Below are positions 6,121-13,841 of a DNA stretch of 30,455 nt, piece by piece; the first letter of the stretch is position 1; each line of letters opens with the position of its first letter. The stretch spans positions 15,226 to 45,680 of the forward strand of contig DBRE01000074.1 of the NCBI GenBank assembly GCA_002305535.1, given 5' to 3'. This DNA comes from Syntrophomonas sp. UBA1376. Lineage in GTDB: Bacteria > Bacillota > Syntrophomonadia > Syntrophomonadales > Syntrophomonadaceae. Below the pieces are notes generated by a model. It worked only from the letters and a program-made list of their open reading frames with translations. It was not told the DNA's origin and made no database searches. Made by a program: the position numbers and the translations under genes.

Positions 6121-7371
6121 TTATCTAACTTTGGCTCCCAGAGATTTTAACTTGTCTTCAATCTTTTCATAACCTCTGAAAATATGACCCGCGTCTTCGA
6201 TCTCGGTTACGCCGTCGGCTGCCAGAGCCGCCAGTACCAGGGCAGCACCTGCCCTGAGGTCAGTAGCTCTTACCTTGGCCCCCGACAGACGAGTTCCACC
6301 TTCTACCACGGCGGTGTGTCCTTCCACCTTGATCCGGGCACCCATGCGCTTCAATTCATCTACTATCTGGAAACGGTTCTCAAAGACATTTTCCACGATA
6401 ATACTGGAACCTTGCGCATGACACAGCAAGGCCATCATCTGGGACTGCATATCCGTGGGAAAGCCGGGGTAGGGCAGCGTTTTTATATCCACCGGTGTAA
6501 TATGCTGGGCTGCCTTGACCAGCACGCCCTGTTTGACTTCTTCTACCTGGGCACCGGTTTCCTGCAGTTTGGCAATAATGGGGTGCAGGTGGGTAGGGAT
6601 AACATTCTCCACCAATATCTCCCCTCCGGTGATGGCAGCGGCAATCATATAGGTGCCGGCTTCGATCCGATCCGGTATTATGGCATAGCGTCCCGCTGTA
6701 AGGGTAGGTACGCCTTCTATTTTAATAACATCCGTACCAGCGCCACGGATACGTCCTCCCATGGAGTTGATGAAGTTGGCTAAGTCGACTATTTCCGGTT
6801 CTTTGGCGGCGTTTTCAATTACGGTCTGCCCAGGGGTCTTGGCCGCCATCATTATGATATTCTCCGTAGCACCCACACTGGGGAAATCCAAGTATACCCG
6901 GCTGCCCGAGCGTTCTTTGGAGGTGGCATAGATGTAGCCGTATTCCACATCCACCTCAGCACCCAGAGCTTGTACACCCTTTATATGCAAATCCATAGGG
7001 CGCGATCCTATATCACACCCTCCCGGCAGGGATACCTGAGCTTCACCCTGGCTACCCAACAGTGCACCCAGTAGTAGATTGGAAGCTCGGAGTTTCTTAG
7101 ACAGCTCATAAGAAGTCTGGGTCTTTAAGCCACTGGACGGGGGGCATATAGAAAGGCTGCCATCTCTATTCCAGCTGATCCTAACTCCCAAGTCCTCTAA
7201 AATCTGTATTAATACTTCCACGTCCTTGATGCGAGGGACATTGTCCAGAATGGTTTCGCCTTCAGCCATGATGCTGGCAACCATTAAAACTAATCCTGCA
7301 TTTTTAGCCCCGCTGACCCGAACCTGCCCCTGCAGCGGATAACCACCTTCGATAAATAAAGTGTTTTTCAA
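6121..7371 (-). CDS. murA: UDP-N-acetylglucosamine 1-carboxyvinyltransferase
   Basis: 416 aa, the usual length. MurA transfers enolpyruvate from PEP to UDP-GlcNAc, the first committed step of peptidoglycan synthesis, in the cytoplasm. Seen: SGAKNAG with K23 and N24, the mobile loop LPGGCDIGSRPMDLHI carrying the catalytic (fosfomycin-target) Cys119, and the family C-terminus FRGYEKIEDKLKSLGAKVR. It starts at TTG 7371; the SD GAGGTG overlaps the end of the upstream peptidase gene, 6 bp away, so the two are translationally linked. Firmicutes often have two MurA paralogues; which one this is cannot be decided from the sequence. Confidence 0.97.
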   Translation of the reverse strand: MKNTLFIEGGYPLQGQVRVSGAKNAGLVLMVASIMAEGETILDNVPRIKDVEVLIQILEDLGVRISWNRDGSLSICPPSSGLKTQTSYELSKKLRASNLLLGALLGSQGEAQVSLPGGCDIGSRPMDLHIKGVQALGAEVDVEYGYIYATSKERSGSRVYLDFPSVGATENIIMMAAKTPGQTVIENAAKEPEIVDLANFINSMGGRIRGAGTDVIKIEGVPTLTAGRYAIIPDRIEAGTYMIAAAITGGEILVENVIPTHLHPIIAKLQETGAQVEEVKQGVLVKAAQHITPVDIKTLPYPGFPTDMQSQMMALLCHAQGSSIIVENVFENRFQIVDELKRMGARIKVEGHTAVVEGGTRLSGAKVRATDLRAGAALVLAALAADGVTEIEDAGHIFRGYEKIEDKLKSLGAKVR

Positions 7372-7377
7372 TTGACT

Positions 7378-8229
7378 TTACACCTCTCGCCCATTTCCAT
7401 CCAGTACGTCATAAACATTAATTTCAAATGTATCATAATCAATGCCCAAGGTGTTCTCTAGCGCTTGCTCCATACTTAACCCTTTTCCCAAAGCCTTCAG
7501 TATATCAAACAAGCAACCTTCTCCATATTCAGCTACCAGGTATTCTACTATTTGCAGAGATTGCCAATAGGCGATCTGCTGATCTAGACTGTCAAAACTT
7601 CTTGTTAATGATCCCAGTTCGTAATAGCAGACGGGGCGTCCGCCCACAAAGGGATCAGCAAAAGCAAAGCCGGTAATATTTTTTTCCACGTACTGGGCTA
7701 TGCCTTCAGTCCACCAGCGATTATAATTGCCCCGGGTTATTTCGTCAACGAGAAGATGGGCAAATTCATGCACCATCGGTCCCTCCCGGGCAAAGAGTTC
7801 ATCAGCATCGGCAGATCCTATCCACACCCGCGGTGACAGGATACGAATTGACCCGCCCCAGTAAACTCCCATAGCCTTTTGATCTTTATCCCAGCCAAAA
7901 CTATCTGATAAACTGGCTGAGTCGGGATATACCACAATAATGGTCTTGCCACTAGGTTCCTGGTCAAAAGCCTGGCATACTGCCTGATAAGCCTCTTCAG
8001 AAGCTTTGGCGATCATAGGAATATAGGGTTCATCTGCCTCGATGTATTTAATTTTGAAATGCTCGGTTTCCGTCACACTAAAGTGGGCTGTTTTTAGATT
8101 GATCTCCTGTCCCACTGCAATCTTTAATAAGGTATTAGAATAGCGTGATATGACTAGAAGTGCCAGCAGAAACACAATAAGGATCAAGCTGGCCGTTTTG
8201 ACGGAACCAAACCCTTTTAATCCCAACAT
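7378..8229 (-). CDS. Membrane-anchored peptidase MA-like metalloprotease
   Basis: 283 aa with one N-terminal membrane segment (about 12-28, ASLILIVFLLALLVI) and the remainder predicted outside. Zinc motif HEFAH at 154-158 (H154, E155, H158), with a downstream WWTEGIAQY whose E175 is the likely third ligand, typical of gluzincins of the peptidase MA family. The 3' end is 6 bp from murA. The substrate is unknown; coupling to murA suggests an envelope task. ATG 8229 is preceded by SD GGGGAG. Confidence 0.85.
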   Translation of the reverse strand: MLGLKGFGSVKTASLILIVFLLALLVISRYSNTLLKIAVGQEINLKTAHFSVTETEHFKIKYIEADEPYIPMIAKASEEAYQAVCQAFDQEPSGKTIIVVYPDSASLSDSFGWDKDQKAMGVYWGGSIRILSPRVWIGSADADELFAREGPMVHEFAHLLVDEITRGNYNRWWTEGIAQYVEKNITGFAFADPFVGGRPVCYYELGSLTRSFDSLDQQIAYWQSLQIVEYLVAEYGEGCLFDILKALGKGLSMEQALENTLGIDYDTFEINVYDVLDGNGREV

Positions 8230-8297
8230 GCTTTCTTCTCCCCTCTAGAGCCATTATACAATGGCATCCTATCCAGAAGGGGAAGCAAATAGTGGGT

Positions 8298-9206
8298 TTA
8301 TTCCTTCAAATACCCAGTTACGGCTATTCCTGCTAATGCTCCATCACCAACTGCTGTGGCTACCTGACGAGCGATTTTGTTTCTAATATCACCTGCGGCA
8401 AAAATTCCCTCCACTGAGGTCTGCATATTCTGGTCGGTGATAATATAGCCGTCTTCGTTGCTCAACAAGTTGTTCAGAAAGTCGGCAGCGGCTACAAAAC
8501 CAATACTTACGAACAGACCCTCTGTCTCCAGGATTTCTTCCTCTCCGGTCTGTACATCGGCCAGAACCAACTTCTGCATCATGGCATTGTTGCCTTCAAT
8601 CCTTTTTATGACCTTGTTCAGCTTTAATTCAATCTTATCATTTTCCAGCATTTTATCCACTGCAGTCTGATTAGCACGGAATTGCTCGCGTCGGTGCACC
8701 AGGTAGACCTTGGAGGCAATATCCGATAAGTATAGGGCTTCTTTCACCGCTGAGTCTCCTCCTCCAACTACCACAACTGGTACCCCTTGGAAAAAGGCCC
8801 CATCGCAGGTGGCACAGTAAGAGACGCCCCGTCCCAAATAGTCCTTCTCTCCCGGCACTTCCAATTCCCGGCGGCGGGCGCCCATAGCTATAATGACTGC
8901 ACGAGCCAGGTATGTTCCTTGGTCGGTGATGACTTTCTTGCCCTCGGGCACTACTTGCAGATCAATTACCTCTTCCATTTTCAGTTCGGCTCCGAAGCGC
9001 TCTGCTTGCCGTAGAAAATTTTCCATCAGCTCGCTGCCATTAATACCAAAGGGGAAACCGGGATAATTGTCTATCAGGTCAGTAAGAGCAGTGTTTCCTC
9101 CTACAGCACCAGATTCAATTACCAGAGTACTTAGTTTCGCCCTGCCGGTGTAGATAGCTGCCGTCAATCCTGCTGGTCCAGCTCCGATGATTATTACATC
9201 ATACAC
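8298..9206 (-). CDS. trxB: Thioredoxin reductase
   Basis: 302 aa. Reduces thioredoxin with NADPH through FAD. Seen: N-terminal FAD motif IIGAGPAGLTAAIY, redox-active CATC in SYCATCDGAFF at about 132-142, NADPH-binding VVVGGGDSAVKEA, and C-terminal FAD-binding EGIFAAGDIR. This is the low-molecular-weight bacterial type, complete. ATG 9206 has SD GGAGAG somewhat far upstream (10 nt). Only 28 bp separate it from the terminator hairpin of the upstream M23 gene, so its promoter is either within that hairpin region or it depends on read-through. A ferredoxin- or flavin-dependent relative is less likely given the GGGDSA motif. Confidence 0.95.
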   Translation of the reverse strand: MYDVIIIGAGPAGLTAAIYTGRAKLSTLVIESGAVGGNTALTDLIDNYPGFPFGINGSELMENFLRQAERFGAELKMEEVIDLQVVPEGKKVITDQGTYLARAVIIAMGARRRELEVPGEKDYLGRGVSYCATCDGAFFQGVPVVVVGGGDSAVKEALYLSDIASKVYLVHRREQFRANQTAVDKMLENDKIELKLNKVIKRIEGNNAMMQKLVLADVQTGEEEILETEGLFVSIGFVAAADFLNNLLSNEDGYIITDQNMQTSVEGIFAAGDIRNKIARQVATAVGDGALAGIAVTGYLKE

Positions 9207-9233
9207 AGCGTTCTCTCCTTTTCTTGCATATAC

Positions 9234-9264
9234 AAAAAAACCCTGACCCCTTAGGCCAGGGTTT
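9234..9264 (-). terminator. Intrinsic terminator between the M23 gene and trxB
   Basis: Stem AAACCCTG/CAGGGTTT followed on the minus strand by seven T (9240-9234). It ends the M23 transcript and lies in the trxB leader. Confidence 0.8.
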
Positions 9265-9272
9265 TTGAAAGT

Positions 9273-10604
9273 CTAGCGTAAGTAACTGAGTGGATTCTGG
9301 AAGGAGCCACCGGATAAAACCTCAAAGTGGAGGTGAGGGCCGGTGCTGCGGCCAGTGGATCCTACTGCCCCGATGGTTTCGCCTCGGGCCACCTGCTGGC
9401 CTTTGGAAACATTTATACTGGAACAATGGGCATAGCGGGTGATCATACCATTACCATGGTTAACGATAATAAAATTCCCATATCCACCCTGCCAGCCAGT
9501 AAAAGTCACGGTACCACTATCAGCCGCTCTGATGGCCGAGCCCCGTTTGGCAGCTATATCCAAGCCGGTATGTCCCCTCTGGTAGTACTTGGATATGGGG
9601 CCATAGGCTGGCCAATCAAGGGCTCCTCCGCTCCCACGGGATGCCACCGTGACTGTTTTTCCCTTAACCAGGATTCTATCTACTGCTTCTTTGAGAATGG
9701 TTTCTTCTTTTATTTCCTGTTCGTCCACTACGCCATTGACTTTGGTAGCTACATAAACGATTTTCTTCTCTCCATCGCAGCCGTCCTTTTTGATGCGGAC
9801 TCCGCTGGCACTATTGTCAATTTCCGTTTTGGTTTGGAAGGGAATGGTCTCCACCTTCTCCCCTTCCACCTGAGCAACGACACTTATGTACGGCTGGCTC
9901 TTAACCAGAATCAGTTCGTCACCGGGCTGAAGGTTTTCTGACTTTAGATGATTAGCCCTCATTATGTCATCCACATACATGTCATTGCGGCGAGCAATCA
10001 GCCAAAGGTTATCTCCCTCTTTAACTACATAGGTTTGCGGCTGATCGGTTCCGATGGTAATCAATTGATATGCCTTATCCTGTGGTATAATTTGGTTGGC
10101 AGCCACACTTTTTTCCTCTATGGTCACTTTTTCAGCGAAACCAACCGAAAGAAGCTTTTCTCCTTCATCAACTACCGTGTTTTCTTTTTTCAACTGCGCC
10201 AATAACTCTTCCGCCTGAGCTTTGCTTTCCACACAAGCGATAGCTTTACCGTCGACCATGATGGCAGCTGCTTGGGCTTTAAAATCGAAGGTCTTGCGGA
10301 TGGTTTGTTCCAATTCCTTTCCAGACAGTATGTCGTCCCGGCTGGCAAAGGTACGATGGTACTCCACCTGGCTACTCAGCTCCAATTTGGGCTGATTCTG
10401 TTTTTCTTGTTGTTTTTGTATGCTTACCAGGGTTTTCTCAACATCACTTTTCTGTTTGACTACAAAGGTCTTTTCCCCATCTACTGATACCGAATAAGCT
10501 GGTGTACGTATAAGATTAGTCCAGACGAGGGATAAAACTACTACTAGCACCAGTCCAACTACAATGCGCATGGATAGCTTCTTATTCTGCAAAAAATAAT
10601 CCAT
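9273..10604 (-). CDS. M23 peptidoglycan endopeptidase with LysM and G5 domains
   Basis: 443 aa. N-terminal membrane anchor at 13-30; extracytoplasmic region of unknown fold to about 185; LysM domain about 191-235 (TYVVKEGDNLWLIARRND, PGDELILV); G5 domain about 237-315; M23 (LytM/lysostaphin) domain about 330-443 with zinc ligands H345 and D349 (GHTGLDIA), H393 (RYAH) and H426 (HLHFEV). It probably cuts peptide cross-links in peptidoglycan and binds the wall through LysM and G5. All catalytic residues are present, so it is not a degenerate regulator type. SD GAGGAG precedes ATG 10604. Confidence 0.95.
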   Translation of the reverse strand: MDYFLQNKKLSMRIVVGLVLVVVLSLVWTNLIRTPAYSVSVDGEKTFVVKQKSDVEKTLVSIQKQQEKQNQPKLELSSQVEYHRTFASRDDILSGKELEQTIRKTFDFKAQAAAIMVDGKAIACVESKAQAEELLAQLKKENTVVDEGEKLLSVGFAEKVTIEEKSVAANQIIPQDKAYQLITIGTDQPQTYVVKEGDNLWLIARRNDMYVDDIMRANHLKSENLQPGDELILVKSQPYISVVAQVEGEKVETIPFQTKTEIDNSASGVRIKKDGCDGEKKIVYVATKVNGVVDEQEIKEETILKEAVDRILVKGKTVTVASRGSGGALDWPAYGPISKYYQRGHTGLDIAAKRGSAIRAADSGTVTFTGWQGGYGNFIIVNHGNGMITRYAHCSSINVSKGQQVARGETIGAVGSTGRSTGPHLHFEVLSGGSFQNPLSYLR

Positions 10605-10702
10605 ATGAAACTCCTCATAAATATCTTAAATTTTATTTAGACCAGGAAAACATTCTATTTGTTCCATGATTTTTCCTGCTTTTCTGAGAAATTTTAAGCA
10701 CC

Positions 10703-12085
10703 CTAAGATAGCCGTTTTTTTAACTCCACATATATTGCCGCCTCTACTCGGCGCCGATGCATGGTGCAGGCAACTTGCGCTGGCCGGCTGATATCCCCAT
10801 TGGAGAAATAATTATTAGCATGGCAACCGCCTCCGCAGAAATTGCGGGCCCAACATTGACGGCATTCCTCCTTGGTCAACAGGGTGTTGTCGGCAAATCT
10901 TTGTCTTATATTTTCTTGCAAACCCTTGTTTTCCAGGACATTGCCCAGGCAATATTCGGCGTGGCCCACAAACTGATGACAGGGATAAATGTCTCCCTCC
11001 GGAGTAATGGCCAGGTAATGGGAACCGGCCCCACAACCAGTCTGTCGTTTAGCCAAGCAAGGCCCTCTTTGCAGATCCAGATCGTAGTGGAAAAAATGAA
11101 CCGGGCGCCCTTGCTGATGGTATTCCAGCAACAGCAAGGCTAGTTTTTCATATTCATTTAAGACTTGAGGCAAATCCTCTTCGCCGATGGCATAATCAGT
11201 ACCCGCACCTACGGCAGGTTCCAGTGACAAAGAATCGAAGCCCAGTTCTATAATATGCCGTACGTCAGCACTGAAATCCAAATTGTGGCGGGTATAAGTG
11301 CCTCTTACATAATAGCTGACGGGGCCTTTTTCTACCATCCTATGGATCTTAGGAACAATGGTTGCATAACTTCCCTGACCGTTGTTTAATATGCGGTAGT
11401 GATCGTTCACTTCTGGACGACCATCTAGACTCAATATTACTGCGATATTCTCACTAAGCAGATAGTCCATTATGTCCTCATTCAGCAAGAGGCTGTTGGT
11501 AGTGAGGGTGAAATTAAAAACCTTGTCCGTGCGAGTTTCAATCTGGCGACCATAGGCCACAATATCTTTGACAACTTCCCAATTTAGCAGAGGCTCCCCC
11601 CCGAAAAAGTCCACTTCCAGATTTTTTACTCCCTGACTGTGTTCCACGAGAAAATCCAGAGCCAGCCGACCTACCTCACTACTCATCAAAGATTTATCAA
11701 GGCCAAAATCGCCTTGACTGGCAAAGCAATAGTGACATTTCATATTACATACATGGGCCACATTAAGACAGAGCGCTTTGATAGGGGCGTCAGATAAATC
11801 CACCAAAGGATCTTCAGGATCACTGAACAAACTGCCATCTTCCCTCAAGCCAGCTACTTCCATGGCCGCATCCATCACTTCGTCCCAATCACGCCCGGCA
11901 TTAACACAGGCTTCTATGGCCAGGTAAAAGTCGCCGTTGGAATTGATAAAGGCCTGTATAAACTGAGCCGCCAGTTGGTCAACTACATGGATAGCGCCAC
12001 TGTTGACATCCAGTACTATATTAAGATCCTGAAAACGGTAAAGGTGGACATGGGCAGGAAAGTTATAATCAGATAGGATTATCAT
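10703..12085 (-). CDS. scfB: SCIFF peptide radical SAM maturase (thioether-forming)
   Basis: 460 aa. Radical SAM/SPASM enzyme that makes thioether cross-links in the SCIFF peptide encoded just upstream. Seen: N-terminal peptide-recognition-like region (HVHLYRFQDLNIVLDVNSGAIH), the SAM cluster CNMKCHYCF with FGGEPLL downstream, and a C-terminal SPASM region with Cys in GCGAG, YPCHQF, CRQCWARNFCGGGCH and CTMH binding auxiliary [4Fe-4S] clusters. The assignment is fixed by the 45-residue six-Cys precursor next door. ATG 12085 has SD GGAGGA. It is separated from scfA by a terminator hairpin, which would make maturase scarcer than precursor. Confidence 0.96.
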   Translation of the reverse strand: MIILSDYNFPAHVHLYRFQDLNIVLDVNSGAIHVVDQLAAQFIQAFINSNGDFYLAIEACVNAGRDWDEVMDAAMEVAGLREDGSLFSDPEDPLVDLSDAPIKALCLNVAHVCNMKCHYCFASQGDFGLDKSLMSSEVGRLALDFLVEHSQGVKNLEVDFFGGEPLLNWEVVKDIVAYGRQIETRTDKVFNFTLTTNSLLLNEDIMDYLLSENIAVILSLDGRPEVNDHYRILNNGQGSYATIVPKIHRMVEKGPVSYYVRGTYTRHNLDFSADVRHIIELGFDSLSLEPAVGAGTDYAIGEEDLPQVLNEYEKLALLLLEYHQQGRPVHFFHYDLDLQRGPCLAKRQTGCGAGSHYLAITPEGDIYPCHQFVGHAEYCLGNVLENKGLQENIRQRFADNTLLTKEECRQCWARNFCGGGCHANNYFSNGDISRPAQVACTMHRRRVEAAIYVELKKRLS

Positions 12086-12111
12086 TATGGATTCCTCCGT
12101 TAATCAAACAC

Positions 12112-12132
12112 AAAAAAGGGGCACAAGCCCCT
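12112..12132 (-). terminator. Hairpin terminator between scfA and scfB
   Basis: Minus strand AGGGGC-TTGT-GCCCCT followed by TTTTTT. Partial termination here would set a high precursor-to-enzyme ratio. Confidence 0.8.
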
Positions 12133-12146
12133 ATATGTAGCAATTA

Positions 12147-12284
12147 CTAATTGCGGCAGGTTTGATTGCCAACCGTGCAGGATGTTTTGCAGGCGGACTG
12201 GCAGGAAGTAGCACATTCCCGGCAGTTGATATGGTCAGCATCACGCTTTAGATGGGGTTTAATAACGGTAGTAATATGTTTCAT
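12147..12284 (-). CDS. scfA: SCIFF precursor peptide (six cysteines in forty-five residues)
   Basis: Exactly 45 residues with Cys at 21, 24, 28, 32, 36 and 43, the defining pattern of SCIFF, a ribosomal peptide nearly universal in Clostridia. The N-terminal part (MKHITTVIKPHLKRD) is the leader; the core contains CRECATSCQSACKTSC. ScfB links Cys to neighbouring residues as thioethers; the final role is unknown. Start ATG 12284 behind SD AAGGAGG. Upstream lies tRNA-Gly only 56 bp away, and I see no strong promoter between them. Confidence 0.96.
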   Translation of the reverse strand: MKHITTVIKPHLKRDADHINCRECATSCQSACKTSCTVGNQTCRN

Positions 12285-12340
12285 ATAATAGAAGCCTCCT
12301 TCAAACTTAAGGGTATTCTCCTCAATAACCTAAATACATA

Positions 12341-12415
12341 TGGAGCGGGAAACGGGGTTCGAACCCGCGACACCCGGCTTGGGAAGCCGGTGCTCTACCA
12401 CTGAGCTACTCCCGC
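12341..12415 (-). tRNA. tRNA-Gly (anticodon CCC)
   Basis: Full cloverleaf with encoded CCA: acceptor GCGGGAG/TTCCCGC, D-arm AGCTCAGTGGTAGAGC, anticodon arm CCGGC-TTCCCAA-GCCGG (anticodon CCC), T-loop GTTCGAAC. The acceptor's last pair and the T-stem's first pair are G-U. Confidence 0.97.
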
Positions 12416-12425
12416 ACGCTTAATA

Positions 12426-12455
12426 ATTTTACCCGATGTAAACAAATACCGTCAA
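12426..12455 (-). promoter_or_regulatory. Promoter of tRNA-Gly
   Basis: Minus strand TTGACG (12455-12450), 18-bp spacer, TAAAAT (12431-12426), ending about 10 bp before the tRNA. Confidence 0.65.
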
Positions 12456-12506
12456 GGTAAGCTACTTTTATAAATTATGGCTAGGCCCTGCTAAATATTC
12501 GTTATC

Positions 12507-12583
12507 TGGCGGAGCCGACGGGATTTGAACCCGCGATCTCTGGCTTGACAGGCCAGTATGCTAAACCGCTGCACCACGGCTCC
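12507..12583 (-). tRNA. tRNA-Asp (anticodon GTC)
   Basis: Cloverleaf with encoded CCA: acceptor GGAGCCG/CGGCTCC, anticodon arm CTGGC-CTGTCAA-GCCAG (anticodon GTC), T-loop GTTCAAAT. G73 discriminator as usual for tRNA-Asp. Confidence 0.97.
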
Positions 12584-12593
12584 ACGCATTAGT

Positions 12594-12622
12594 ATATTAG
12601 CAAAAACGCATGCCGTTTTCAA
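12594..12622 (-). promoter_or_regulatory. Promoter of tRNA-Asp
   Basis: Minus strand TTGAAA (12622-12617), 17-bp spacer ending in TGC (extended -10), TAATAT (12599-12594). Confidence 0.75.
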
Positions 12623-12747
12623 GTCGAGCCGCCTGAGAGCCTGCGCAAGTTAGAAGACGATCTGAGACGGCTGACAAAGTCATGTTTTGCCTGCCTGTGC
12701 TCTATGGATATGCCCCAAAGGGATCATCCTGAACGACTTTTATTAAT

Positions 12748-12827
12748 TGTCATTCCAAGGAGGAACGACCGAAGGATCTTTCCCTCTGGTACCAGTAAAG
12801 ATTTTTCGGCTACGCCTCAGAATGACC
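12748..12827. repeat. Hairpin repeat family A, copy 2
   Basis: Begins TGTCATTCC and ends GAATGACC; inner AAGGATCTTT and AAAGATTTTT pair to form one long imperfect hairpin. Core shared with 2431-2513 (opposite orientation) and 30338-30419. Confidence 0.7.
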
Positions 12828-12886
12828 TAATACTTTTCCGTGCTTTCGTACCGTCCCCTAACTTACGCGAGCGGTTTTCGAAACAT

Positions 12887-12895
12887 TGCTATAAT
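12887..12895 (+). promoter_or_regulatory. Extended -10 promoter of the DUF6125-like gene
   Basis: TGCTATAAT: a TG dinucleotide one base before a perfect TATAAT. The -35 region is weak, as allowed for extended -10 promoters. Confidence 0.5.
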
Positions 12896-12983
12896 TTTGA
12901 AAGAAGGATGAGGCCGATGTGTCTAGAAACTTAACCTTAATCAACCCATCGCCCCCGGCGGTAAGAAACAGGAGGAAAACACT

Positions 12984-13742
12984 ATGACAGCTAACCACGC
13001 CGACAGTTACCACCAGTTAGAAGACCTCAGTCAGGAAGATTTAGTCCGCTACCTCCTGAATATGTCCCATCGAATGAACATACATCATACGCTATGGTTT
13101 AGAGAGACCGAACACCAATTAGGTATGGAGCGGGCCTTGGATCTTCTGGAAGAAGTGACTGAGCAGAGCAGTCGTATTGAGATGCAGCGCTTAGGTAAAA
13201 CGCTGGGTTTTGAAGTTGAGGACGGTATTCCCAAGGTTTTCTTGGATTTGCCCCGGGAAACACTGCTCCAATTGACCGCCGAGTTTGGTAAGAACTGGCT
13301 AGCCACAGACGGGCTCTGGTTCCAAGCCATTGAAAGAGCTTATGGTATGAATGATGCCAAACGTTGCAATGATTCATGCTGGCACCGCTTTTCCCAGGTG
13401 GAGGCACATATGATCAAGACTTTCCTGGGGTTACCGGAAAGACCGGGCCTAGCTGGACTTAAGCAGGCTCTGGGATTTAGATTATATGCCCGCATCAATG
13501 TTCAGTCTATCATCGATGAGAGTCCTACCAGCATAGTATTCCGAATGAACGATTGCCGGGTGCAGTCAGCCCGTAAACGCAAGAACCTGGCTGACTACCC
13601 CTGTAAATCTGCCGGTTTAGTGGAGTACAGCCGCTTCGCCTGGGGGATTGATGAGCGCATCCGTACCGAATGCGTAGGCTGTCCACCGGATGAGCATCCG
13701 GATGAATGGTTTTGCGCCTGGCGCTTTGTCCTGGAGGAATAG
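12984..13742 (+). CDS. DUF6125-like protein with C-terminal Cys motif
   Basis: 252 aa, soluble. ATG 12984 is 8 nt after SD AGGAGG. The helical N-terminal two thirds include LWFRETEHQLGMERALDLLEE; a similar LWFQAIERAYGMNDAKRCND motif recurs after about 75 residues, suggesting internal duplication. The C-terminal third has NDCRVQSARKRKNLADYPCKSAG and ECVGCPPDEHPDEWFCAWRF, with conserved-looking Cys and His resembling a V4R/heme- or metal-binding tail. I recall this pattern as the DUF6125 family, common in anaerobes and without known function. Monocistronic, convergent with yabE across a shared terminator. Confidence 0.8.
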   Translation: MTANHADSYHQLEDLSQEDLVRYLLNMSHRMNIHHTLWFRETEHQLGMERALDLLEEVTEQSSRIEMQRLGKTLGFEVEDGIPKVFLDLPRETLLQLTAEFGKNWLATDGLWFQAIERAYGMNDAKRCNDSCWHRFSQVEAHMIKTFLGLPERPGLAGLKQALGFRLYARINVQSIIDESPTSIVFRMNDCRVQSARKRKNLADYPCKSAGLVEYSRFAWGIDERIRTECVGCPPDEHPDEWFCAWRFVLEE

Positions 13743-13789
13743 TTACATTTGATTAGATTTAAGGTCATGTTAAGAAAGTCCCGCAGAGT

Positions 13790-13828
13790 AAAAAAACCAA
13801 CACCCTCCGCTTAAAGAGGGTGTTGGTT
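13790..13828. terminator. Terminator between the convergent DUF6125-like gene and yabE
   Basis: 13-bp stem AACCAACACCCTC/GAGGGTGTTGGTT, 8-nt loop; seven T on the minus strand make it a strong terminator for yabE. On the plus strand the U-run is poor. Confidence 0.85.
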
Positions 13829-13841
13829 GATCTCACTTATT

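Larger units (their letters stand above)
12623..12983. other. Gene-free stretch upstream of the DUF6125-like gene
   Basis: Holds repeat A copy 2 (12748-12827), nested inside imperfect inverted repeats GCGCAAGTTAG (12643-12653) and CTAACTTACGCG (12858-12869), and the promoter at 12887-12895. No supported coding region. Confidence 0.55.

Noticed and set aside
6184..6783. 199-codon plus-strand ORF antisense to murA
   Set aside because: It is the reverse shadow of murA; the murA frame has all catalytic motifs and a proper SD.
9327..9941. 204-codon plus-strand ORF antisense to the M23 gene
   Set aside because: Shadow frame; no SD, no family features, while the opposite strand encodes LysM, G5 and M23 domains.
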